From: Lotus japonicus
Lineage: Eukaryota > Streptophyta > Magnoliopsida > Fabales > Fabaceae
Direction: 5' to 3'
DNA: 64,000 nt
NCBI RefSeq assembly: GCF_012489685.1
Contig: NC_080045.1
Span: 15,728,901 to 15,792,900 of the forward strand
Of the stretch, positions 23,468 to 33,932 are shown piece by piece (positions within the stretch are counted from its first letter, which is position 1; the number at the start of each line of letters is the position of its first letter). The position numbers were made by a program, and so were the translations under genes. The notes under the pieces were generated by a model, which made no database searches, had not been told where the DNA came from, and worked only from the letters and a program-made list of their open reading frames with translations.

Positions 23468-26400
23468 TGTAAGGCCCAAGTTTTAACGCTTTGGATAAGT
23501 GAATAAAATAAAAGAGTTTATTTGATTAAGATAAATTTGTGAAGGAAAAAGGTTCAGGAAAAGTCCAAGAATTTATCGAAAAACCGATAAGAGTTATAGC
23601 ACGACTAACATACGCTTAATCCTAGGTCAAAGGTATTAGTGAATAGTTAATTTACGCTTTAGGACACGATGGAAACTAATTCCAAAAATCCTCAGAGAAA
23701 TGTTAGAACTTCTCTTTTCCGTCCTTAAAAAATTATTTCGATGCGAAATCCTGGAAAGTACGAACGTCAAATTTCAATTCTCGGAAGTTTGCCGAAACGG
23801 AATCCCTGATAGTTCGAGAAACCTAAGATCGACAGACGATGAAGACTTTTTCTATTCGGAGCTGCAAATGAAGATTCCACCCGCGTTCTCCTATTTCTCT
23901 CATCATTCCTAATCTTTCTTCAGAAGGAAGTTTTCTCATCCGACGATCACTGCAAAAAGTAGTTTTTCGGGATAAACCGACTTACACCGACTTATGCCGA
24001 TTTTGGATCTTTTGGTTTAACTCCAAGAATCCTGTTTTGAGTTCTGGAATTCTGTCGCCAGAACCTATCTTAGAATGCGCAGAGGAACGCGCAGGAAAAA
24101 TCGGAATCGCAAAAAAATCATTTTTCCGCATTTTCCAAAATCTATAAATAGCTCAAAAATTAGATTTTTGCCAAAAAATCACCCATTCCCTCCCCCAAAA
24201 ACCGTGAGCAGCTAGAGAGAAAGAGAGGATCCGGATTTTCGCGAATCTTTGCCCGTTTTCTTCACCGATCGTTGCTAATCGAAGACCTTGAGGTAGGTAA
24301 ACTATATCTCACTTCTGATCGTCAGATCTGTCGACTTTTTCTATGTTTTTCTGAGCTCAAAGTTTGGAGCTTTTTGTAAAATTGTCCAAATAGCTTGATT
24401 TCAGTGTCTAAACTTCTTCCCTGCATGCTCCTGAGCGTGTTCTGCGGATTAGATTTTGTCAAATGTCGACGAAATGCCGCCGGGATCAATTTCTACCTTA
24501 AATACCCATTTTTCGGCAAAGTCGCAACCTTTACGCTCTAATCTATCGACTTGGCTTAGTGCTAGTAGGATTTGTCGTCATAAACGTCGTTGTGGACGTC
24601 CCCATCCAATTTGTTTTTCAAAAATCCAATTTTGAAATTTTGAGCTAAAAATAATGACCAAACTACCCCTATATCAGTTTTCGATCCGAAAATTTTTCCG
24701 AGCTTAGAACCGTCTTAGTTACGGCTTATGTTAACCTAGGAACCAAGTTTGATCGAAGAAAAATTGACCCTCCCAATTAAGGAAAGTGGCCGAGAGCTAT
24801 ACCAAGGGGGGAGGAAATCCGACTTTTTCGAAAACTTGTCTTAACGCGTTAGATTGTCGTACCACAGAGTTTGTAATGTACCGTGTAACCCTAGGACTTA
24901 TTGCTTGCTGAGTTTCTGACTCAATGTGTTGATTTCTGTGATTTTGGCTTAAGGTTCTTTTGAGGAGTTTCCTGGAGATCAAGGCGAGGAACGTGAAGGA
25001 GGTTGTGAGGAAAACGCTGGAGGAGTTACAGGTGAGGGCTACTCTCTGAATTACTAGATAATGCTTTAGGTGTCGATGAAATTCGACTTGATTTATGTGT
25101 TACGCACCTAATTGCTAAATGTCTGAAATGATTTCTGAGGCTTCGGCCGAACTTGTTGAGTACTTGATGCCATGATATTGTGTGCTAAATGATTCACATG
25201 CTATGTGCTACATGGTTAACTTAGGATGTGTTGGAATATGCTGTTTATGTCTATTGGTTGAGCTGTTTCATGATGCTATTCCACTCGTGCCTATGTTTCT
25301 GGAAAGTGAGGATTACGGGCAAGTCATGCCAAATTTTTATGAGATTTTGAGAGAGTTTGAAAGGACGAACGAAGTTCGGACCTTGTTATATTTTAATGGA
25401 TCGAGACCTTCTCAGAAATTAATTGGGATTATGGGATCCCTGAAACTCATAGGAAGTATCATAAGACTAAACGAAATCTATTTTCTCAAAGAAAATTCAT
25501 AAGACATTAATCAATCTCTAAACCCCTTGAACAATGATAACAACTTTAGATAAGAGCTTAGAGCCTGAATATTAGTCTTGAAGATATGAGAAGTGTCGTC
25601 GAGTCCAAGTCTTGAGGAAACTTACAAGTTTCCGAGTATGCTTATACTCTTTCGCTCGATGAGCAGTTTAATGTTTGGCTATCTAAAGTTTAGCCGGAGA
25701 CTATAAGTTTCCAAGTACTTCGGTACCTTTTCGCTCGATGAGCAGTTTATTGATTGGCTATCTAAAGTTTAGCCGGGAACCATGAGTTCCAAAGTACATT
25801 CTTCTTCTTTTGATTAATTCATTTTGTCGCAGAATCGACGTTTGCCTTAGGGTAGGCTTTTTAGAGACAATAAGTTAGCTAGAACACGTGACGACGTGTC
25901 GAGTGAGGTCGGAGACGTTGTTTGGCTAATCACTTGCATTCATGCACTCATTTTGAGGTTAATACACGGCGGATTACCGGACCTCGGTGGATTCCAAAAT
26001 GGTCATAAGACCCGGATTTCCATATTTAGGACACTACGGTGGTCCTTAGTAGCAGACGGAATGGCAGACCTACGGGTTCACTGCTGATCTAACTACTTTT
26101 GTGTGGTGTAAGAGGCGCCCGAGCGGAATGGTCCCACTTTGGCCGGTGTTAGGGCTGACTCGATGGTGTCCATCCTTCTTCCGGAATGCATTTTGTTACC
26201 CAGCATTGCATTTCATGCAACATACATGCTGACTTAGTTGCTGAGTGTGATTGGTACCTGTTTATCCTATTTGAGGCATGCTAATTGTTATTCTGATCTT
26301 TTATATTTTTTGCGATACATGCAACCTAGGATGTTATCCCTAAACTCTAAGCCTGAGAGGCTAATAATTATTATCCCATATATATATCTGGCTTTAATAT

Positions 26401-27043
26401 TTATATAATTCTTTGGAGTTGACCCTCGCGTCTTCTGTGTGTGTTTGGGCGGACTACGCCTTTGTCAGATGTCCATGGCGGACCGGTTCACGATGGTTCA
26501 CCCTTCAGGGGAAACTAGGTTGAAGAAGCTTGATCAGGAGGACTACGGTTCAGGGGTGGTCGACCCCGCTGGCCACCGAGCGACTTACTCGAGATGGGAT
26601 TAGTGTAGGAGTAGAGTCTTAGCTCTGACCGTCATTGTTTCTTTGGGGACAGGGTAGTTTCCCGCCTATAGCTTTTTGTGTGGTTCCTCTACGGGGATCA
26701 CAGAGAGTTGGTTGGGCTAAGAGGTCTTGTTTTAGGCCATCTGGGCTAACTCATTCTCATTTTGAGGGATAGTGTTGCGGACACTTGACTTTTCTTTTGG
26801 TTTGTACTTTTGCCTACGGGCGTTACTCTCTTTTACTTTCCGTCACTGGAGGTTTACTCGTGACGTGGTTTACAACTTACAGTGGGGGCTGTAATCATAT
26901 TGTATATTAGTTCTGTTATCTTCGTTTTAGAGTTTCATCTCTTTCTGTCTTTACTTACATTATCGAAAAAAATAATTCACGTTTTTCCGCTTAAGTTATT
27001 TCTTTGGTTACTAAAGTGACGTCATCGAAATCGGGGTGTTACA
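23468..27043 (+). repeat. 3' LTR of element C (3,576 bp)
   Basis: Near-identical copy of 15596-19170, with TATA box at 24143-24150 and end GGGGTGTTACA at 27043, followed by the TTTTT target duplicate and the last 181 bp of LTR A. Confidence 0.95.
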
Positions 27044-27229
27044 TTTTTAGTTGCAGCGAGGGCTGTACTTATATTGTATGTTAGTCGCTGTTAATCGCGA
27101 TTGAGTTGAGTCTTTAATTCGACAAGTCTTTTTATTTAAACAAATCGAAAAAAAATATACCTGCTTTTCCTCTTTATTTGATTTTTGGTTACTAAAGTGA
27201 CGCCATCGAAATCGAGGTGTTACAGAAAT

Positions 27230-29100
27230 GAGTATGAACTATGAAGTATGAACACAATGTTTTCGTTATTATTAGAAAGAATAACAGTTCATGATGACCC
27301 TGACTCGGGGGCTTATATTGTCCCTATCAATTAATAAGAAAATTAAAAGTCTTGGCAAATATTAATTAATACAGTATGAGTTTTTTTTATACATCGGAAA
27401 GATAAATTGTATTCATCAGGAGTTGATTCAGGGATCTCCCGTTCACAATTTGTATGTCCCATAATTCCTACCACTTGAGTTATCATTTGAGGATGATATG
27501 AGTTGTTTAAACCACCCAAATTTATGTGGTAAAATCATCATATTTTAGGTGGTAAAATAATATTTTGACACGTGTCTTAAAAAATTAGCTCATGACACAT
27601 TTTTTTTTTTTTAAGAACTCATGACACATGTTAAAGTATTATTAAATCACCTAAATTTTGAATAATTGTATTCAATATTTGAGTGATTTGAATACCCGCT
27701 ACATTTATGTTGCATTTTTAAATTTTTTTTGAATGAGCATTTTTTAAATTAAAACTTTTCATATTTGAGTGATTTGATTCTTTCATACGAGTTGAACACA
27801 TAACTAATCAAAATTCAAAAATATCCTAAATTTGAAATATATATAAGTATACATTTTTTTGAAACAATATATATAATTATACATTGTTTTTTTGGTACAG
27901 ATATAATTAAACATTGTTACTATTATCTGCTTATTATTAGCGCAATAAAAAATTTAAATTAGCAGTTAATACGTACTTAAAGTACATTAAGTGTGATAGG
28001 CTCATTACTCAATATTTTTAACTACTTGAGTCTTTTTTTTTTCAAAATCTAGAAACGTTTTTTAAAATTCAAATGCACTAATTTAATGTAAGAGTCTCTT
28101 TTAAGACATTGCCACCTGTAGATGTAAAATCAATCTTTTTCATACTACTTTTATTTGAAGGTATCTTTTTCATAGTACTCTACTCTGATTTGAAGTTGAA
28201 GGTGGAAAATCCTTTCTAATAGTACTTTCCGTACCTACAATTTTTAAGATTTATCGTCAGTATGTACTTGTAATACTAATACTAATATGATTTCAGTGCA
28301 TATGGGCAGAAATTATTTTATAATTAAATTTAAAGCCAAATCAATTTTAATAAGAAGTTTTTGCGGAGGTAGGTTTGGATATATGGTGAAATATTATTAT
28401 TAAAACAAAATTACGATGAACAATCAAAAAATTAACAAAATTGATTATATTTTACTGTAGTTTTTTACGGTGTATCCAAACATGTACTGTTATATGATTA
28501 GAATAATTTCTCTTTCCAAACATGATATTAATGAGATGAAAGAATCTTTATGCATTCCTTCCATTTCTCAAGTAGGTATTGAGATTCTCAAGGTACTCCC
28601 CATGTGTGGTATGTTCATATTTAAAAATGAAAACAAATTATGAGAAAAGCTCATGAGTGCCTAAATTGATCCTAATATTATATTTTTAAGCTTTTAAATA
28701 TACTTAAGTGTAAAATTATATCGAAGATTATACACTTAATTGTAACAATAACATGATTTCAGAATCAGTGCATATATATGTAGAAATTATTTTATATTTG
28801 GTCAAATATGATATTAATAAATATATTCACATTGACTTTTTCTTAGTTGTAACAATTAACTGTTATAACTTTAAAAAAAAATTAACTGTTATATTTTTTA
28901 ATTATTTTTTTCTCTTTTATTTATATTTTGGGATTTGAAAAGATTGTTATTAGCTTGGCTAGTAAAAATCCAGTTGGGTTCACGAAGGATAATTTGGGCA
29001 AACAACATCATGTGATTATCCTCATGAGTTACAAGTGCCCTGCATCATCTATTAAGTCAATCATGCTCGACTTGAGTGGTGCGGAAAAAGTCAAACTGCT
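27230..29100. other. Intergenic, AT-rich, no gene recognised
   Basis: Very AT-rich DNA right of the LTR nest and upstream of the AHL gene. Short frames only (up to about 60 codons). Around 29340-29396 a purine-rich GA tract, common in plant promoters and leaders, precedes the gene. Confidence 0.55.
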
Positions 29101-29599
29101 TAAGATCTTGTGAAGAGTATAACTCCTAAAAATTGAACTCTCACCTTAAAAAATTTAAACGATCAGTTTTAATCATTTTCAGCCAGTATTAAAAAGTCCA
29201 ATACTACCTTAATATGTTTAAATTTCACTTTACCCAAAATTTTAAAATAATGAAAAGTTGGAGGGCGAGTCCCGACAAGAAAATAGCAGTTTCCCATCCC
29301 AGCCTCATTATCTTCCATTCCATTAATGCAAATTGCACAGAGAAGAGAGAAAGAGAAACAGAAAAAGAGAGAAAAAATCAGAAAAAGAAAGAAACAGTGT
29401 GAGTGTCTTGTATATGCATAATGCAATTGAATTCATAAATTTTCATTCTCTCCACCTTCTTCAAAAGAGAGCCTAAACCTTCCCTATTCCTTCTACTTCT
29501 GGCGCCATTTGCACACTCTTGCAACCCCATCACCTTTCAAAAAACATTAATACAACCTCTTCTTCTTCTACTACACATTTCTTCAAACACCTTCCATTC

Positions 29600-32500
29600 A
29601 TGGAACAACCTGTAAACCTCTCAGCGCCGCCACACCCACAACCACTCATGATTAACATGAACGTGGCCAACACCACCACGACGCCGCCAGCGACGGTGCA
29701 AACCGCCACAACAACAACAACAACAGTGGCAACAGCAGCAACAGCAACAACAACACCGGGAAGCACTGAAGGAAGCTTGGATTTGTTTGCTAAGAAGAAG
29801 AGAGGAAGACCCAGAAAATACGACGCAGATGGGAACCTGAATCCGGCGTACAAGAAGAGTGCAACGCCGCCACAGAGATTCACTCTCTCCGCAACCGCAA
29901 ACGAGTTTTCTGCCAAAAGGGGTCGTGGGAAACCTGCTACTGGGTTTGGAAACTACCACCTCTTTGCTTCTTTTGGTGAGTGAGTGATGCGAGTTTTTGG
30001 TTGGTTTTGACTTACCCGCCAAACAAAAAAAATTGCTTCTTTTGTTTCCCCCCTTCATTTCCTTACCAGAAGAATAAATCAAGGAATCTCAAGTTTTGTA
30101 CTTGATTTTTTGTTGGTCCACTGCATCTGGGGTTGTTGGGAATTAGAAATTTTCCATTTTTGGGTTGTGGGGTTTTGGGATCCAGGTTTAAGCACAATAC
30201 TAATTGCATTTTTCATTTTCAGTTTTGATGCAAATTAGTTACTTGTTTTCCCTTTTGGGTTTTTGTTTTGCTGCTGATAATGGGTAAACTGTAAGTTAGG
30301 GTTCATTTCAGTGAAAAAGGTAGGAACTTTACTTTTTGTTGCTAATTGTGTTAAGGTTCTGCATTTGTTTGAGTTTTTATTTATGGGCAGAAAATTTTTA
30401 TTTTTCTGAACTTGGATTTTTGGAAATTGGCTAAATTGATTATGCTATAATGTACATTGAGTATTTCTCTATCTGTAATCTTTGAAGGTGAGGTTTTTGC
30501 AAGCTCTGCTTCTGGGGATTTCACACCGCATGTGGTGACTGTTTATACTGGAGAGGTAATGCAGAAACCAGCATACATTGTTAGCTTTACAGATTCATAT
30601 AATATCTGAAGCAATTTGAACAGATCTATAGCATTGATTTGCTAGAAATGTATCTTACTTTATTACTTTGCAGGATGTTGCTGGAAAGATTATGTCATTC
30701 GCGCAGAAGAGTCCAAGAGGAATATGTATTCTTTCTGCCAATGGTCCTATCTCTAATGTCACCCTACGCCAACCTGGTTCTTGTGGTGGCATATTGACTT
30801 ATGAGGCATGTTCCTTTAGATTTATATGCTCTTTCACTATAAAAATTATTGATTGCATTTTTTCTTCTTAATGTTGATTCAATTGACTCACTCCTGGAAT
30901 AATCTCATGGTCTGGCCTATTTGCTTCTTCTGATATGTAATTATGTATGGATTATGAATATTAATATGCCATATACTATAAAAGTAGGAGGTACATATAT
31001 GTTAGATGATCTCTGTTTGTGGTTGATTAATATAATTTTCTATCAAAATTACTATGATGTACTACTGAAAAGCTAAGTTCTAATATAACATTTTTATAGC
31101 CTTAAGGATTGGAATATGATGAGTAACAACTAAAAGGTTGTAGGCTTCTTCAAGTTGAGCTATCCATGTCTTGCAACAGAGAAATGCATGAAGACATTGT
31201 CATAGATTTAGGACATGATGATGTGAACCATTTATTTGATGCATTAATTGATGCATGTCTAAGGTCAATGTCATATTTCATTTCTTGCTGTTTTGCATTT
31301 TCTTGGTTAGTGTTATAGCTCTTTTGATATTCATGCAATTATGGTAATTGATTTTTGAAATTCTTGAACAATTTTTTCATTATTCACTTTCAGGGTCGGT
31401 TTGAGATTTTATCTTTGTCTGGATCCTTCTCGGTATCTGATAGTAGTGGCATGAAAAGTCGAAGTGCTGGATTGAGCGTCTCTCTAGCTGGTCCTGATGG
31501 TCGAGTGATAGGAGGTGGTGTTGCTGGTCTGTTGACAGCTGCTGGCCCCATCCAAGTATGATATTTTCTAACATTTAGTATATGTTTGGATACATAATAC
31601 ACTCTCACGTTGGTAGGAGGATTGATTCTGGGTCTCTGGGAGAAGCTATTATTAGTGGGGGTGAAATTGATTCTGTAAGATTTAAACGTGAATCCAAATA
31701 TGTTACTTCTAAGGATTGGTTTGATATGGGGGTGACAATTTGATGGATCAGTTTTCATGAAATTTTAATAACAATACTAACCCATGATTTTTTAGGTTTA
31801 TTTTACCCCACATACCAAACTGACCCTGACTGAAATTTTTCTCTTGACAGTTTATTGCAATGATGTTATGCCAATTGAAACTAGAACTTGCATAAGCTAT
31901 TTCAAAACATAGTATATTTCTAGGAACAAATCAACAAATTAAAAAAAAGCTGCATATATGGAATATTTACCGAAGCACAACATTCAAAACTCTGTATAGT
32001 ATATTAATCAAGGCTTATCTTCTAGGTTGCTTGACCAAAATCTGTGAACTTGCACTGTTTACCATTTGAGTTTAATGCATTTTGTTTTGTATATAATTTG
32101 GGAGAGAAAATAATTTTGTTTTGTATTTGGTGCATTTTGAAAATAGAATAGAACAGGGCTTAATGTAAAAATTGATATATTTTTGTTCCACTAAAAGAGA
32201 GCTTAACAGAACAATCTGTTCCATTTCTTACTGTCTGTGTTCCAAATGCTATTGAAGAGTGTATCATGATTTCATCTCTTACTGCCTGTTGGAAAATTAT
32301 TTGGCAATGGTTTCAGATTGTAGTGGGAAGCTTCATGCCAAATGGTTACCTCAAGACCCATAAAAGGAAGTACCAACGTGAACATACAGTGGCATCCCCA
32401 ACTTCAACTGGTCCAGAAACAGTCACAGGAGCAACACCTATCTCACAAGCAAATAGTGATGGTGAAAACTATATGATACCTATGACTCAGTCTCAGATAC

Positions 32501-32652
32501 CACTTCAAATCCAGAGAGAATCTGTGAGTGTTCCAAGTGATAAACAGAGCCTAGATGGCACACCTGATGCTGCTGCTAATTGGAATGGTTCAGAAGAATA
32601 TTCAGATCAGAGGACATCTCCAGACATCAACATATCTTTGTCTGATGAATAG
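29600..32652 (+). CDS. AHL (member not determined): AT-hook motif nuclear-localized (AHL) protein
   Basis: Five coding exons: 29600-29975, 30488-30555, 30674-30805, 31394-31555, 32317-32652, joining in frame to about 357 residues. AHL proteins bind AT-rich DNA in the nucleus and act as transcriptional or chromatin regulators. Seen here: a Thr/Ala-rich N-terminus; an AT-hook KKKRGRPRKY at about 65-74; a second basic RGRG patch at 107-110 that departs from the usual RGRP core; a PPC/DUF296 domain at about 137-265 with FTPHVVTVYTGEDV, the GRFEILSLSGSF core (GRFEIL at 193-198) and IVVGSF. A Ser/Gln-rich tail ends in DINISLSDE. The presence of introns places it with intron-containing AHLs (clade B), by family knowledge. 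Start: first ATG in frame, since the upstream open stretch has none. Intron 3 is GC-AG. Confidence 0.92.
30806..31393 (+). other. GC-AG intron in the AHL gene
   Basis: The exon ends ...ACTTATGAG and the intron starts GCATGT; the acceptor is CTTTCAG before GGTCGGTTTGAG. Only this joint gives LTYE-GRFEIL, the conserved PPC core. The first GT nearby (GTTCCT) would break the frame. Confidence 0.8.
31578..31702. mobile_element. TTA-flanked MITE in AHL intron 4
   Basis: Imperfect inverted ends (left ATATGTTTGGATACA, right complement CATATTTGGATTCACG) flanked by TTA at 31575-31577 and 31703-31705. Consistent with a Tourist-type (PIF/Harbinger-derived) MITE of about 125 bp. Confidence 0.5.
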
Positions 32653-33855
32653 AAGTTTTTGGTACTGTTTTGTCTCATGACATGTTTCACTTTCAAGTCT
32701 ATAAATAAGTCTTCTCAAATTTTATCATATTCTAACCTTTTTATTCTGTTTTCTGATGATGCAGAGGCTGACATGGTAACTGAATGAAACTAACACCAGA
32801 AGATTGTGATGACAACTAGGTTATATATTTGCCATAATGTACAGTTGTCAGGAATTAGGAAGGATTGTTATGGCCTCAATTTTTTTATCTCACAGTTTCT
32901 GCTGAAAACTTACAAGTTTTCTGTTTCTCATTTCTTTTTTAGTTTGGGAGTTAGGTGGTTGGGTTGATCAAAGATATTTAAGCTATATTCTGTTGGGATT
33001 TTGTTTCAGTAAGATTAGTTATATTTATTTTGCACTTTTACACATTTGGGACACTTCTCACAAGAGTGTTATGGATCCATGAAGAATTTACTGCCAAACC
33101 AATATTGCTACGATGAGTATTGTGTCATAGCTCCACATATATTGGATCGGCCTAAAATTGATGTGTTTGCTGCTTTATATTTTTGACTGAAGTTTTAGGA
33201 TCATAATGGATCATTCTACAAAAATGCTGTGAATAGTAACAATCATTAAAGTGTAGAGGGGATAAAGCTGCGCATAGTCCTATTCGTGTCCTAGAATGTA
33301 TTCTCAAACTTCATTTCACTTGGAAGAGACAATTCAATTGTTACGGGCATTCATTAGAAATTGACATCTCAATATTGTATATTTGATTGTAAATATTAAA
33401 CGAAATCCTTCAAGCAGACAAAGTAAAGTGGACTATAATAATATTTGATTTTCCAAAGAGCGTTAACAAGAATATATATGCCCTAAAGTCATATAGAAAA
33501 ACAATCCACTCACAGCTCCCAATTTGAGCTCAGCCATGAGAGATAGAAAACTAGAAATACAAGACAAGTGAGAGATATCATAGAAAAAAGAGATAAGAGA
33601 AATTTTGTGAAATAAGATGAACGATAAGATGAATGATTGGTTTATTTTTTATTTTTTGGAAAAAAACCTGGTTGTGTTCTTCTGGGAGATTCTCCAATCA
33701 AATGTGGTGGTGCATGATGGTGCGCAAGACTAAGAGCATGGTAGAGTGAAATTTGCGACGGGGAGGTACCGGTAAAAGATACTCTAATACTCAAGTCAAC
33801 AATGGACTGAAAAGGGAGTTCTCGAAGTCTAGAAAAGCAAAAAGAGAGCAAGGGA

Positions 33856-33856
<1 letters not shown>
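32653..33856. other. AHL 3' UTR and intergenic DNA
   Basis: No coding region. The first few hundred bases are probably 3' UTR, perhaps with a spliced section ending at TGATGATGCAG near 32765, but there is no direct proof. Confidence 0.45.

Positions 33857-33924
<68 letters not shown>
33857..33924. repeat. (TA)34 microsatellite followed by (CA)n
   Basis: Sixty-eight bases of pure TA repeats, then CACACACA. Likely length-variable between individuals. The Tyr-Ile frames across it are artefacts. Confidence 0.97.

Positions 33925-33932
<8 letters not shown>

Larger units (their letters stand above)
15596..27043 (+). mobile_element. Full-length Ty3/gypsy element C, reverse transcriptase absent
   Basis: Two LTRs (15596-19170 and 23468-27043) enclose a 4.3-kb internal region. 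TTTTT lies on both sides (15591-15595 and 27044-27048), a 5-bp TSD. It has a primer-binding site for initiator-Met tRNA, a decayed gag with four zinc knuckles, an RNase H tail, an open integrase frame and a polypurine tract. The order of the pieces and the integrase tail fit the Tekay/Del chromovirus lineage of Ty3/gypsy, known for long LTRs. No reverse transcriptase core was found, so it must be non-autonomous. The LTRs differ at only around fifteen places by eye, so insertion was recent. Confidence 0.9.
3342..27224 (+). mobile_element. Outer solo LTR A (Ty3/gypsy-type), split into three pieces
   Basis: It starts with TGTGAGACCCAAG at 3342 and ends with GGTGTTACA at 27224. GAAAT lies on both sides (3337-3341 and 27225-27229), a 5-bp target duplication. 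Its own sequence is 3342-5821, 14642-15595 and 27044-27224. Minus the duplicated target sites this is about 3.6 kb, the size of one LTR, and no internal region belongs to it, so it is a solo LTR. It was later invaded by LTR B (at 5821) and by element C (at 15595). The pieces read collinearly with the LTRs of C, which confirms the reconstruction. As the host of the others it is the oldest insertion of the nest. Confidence 0.85.

Noticed and set aside
15828..26087. Pairs of identical short frames such as 15828-16040/23700-23912 and 17310-17630/25182-25502
   Set aside because: They are duplicates because they lie in the two LTRs; no known domain, and the LTRs are non-coding in this family.
3342..27224. 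One giant full-length retrotransposon using 3342 and 27224 as ends of two LTRs
   Set aside because: The three pieces of A add up to one LTR and continue each other across the inner insertions.
29530..30082. Two long minus-strand frames opposite AHL exon 1
   Set aside because: Low-complexity Val/Cys-rich translations opposite the Thr/Ala-rich coding exon; the + strand has the conserved domain.
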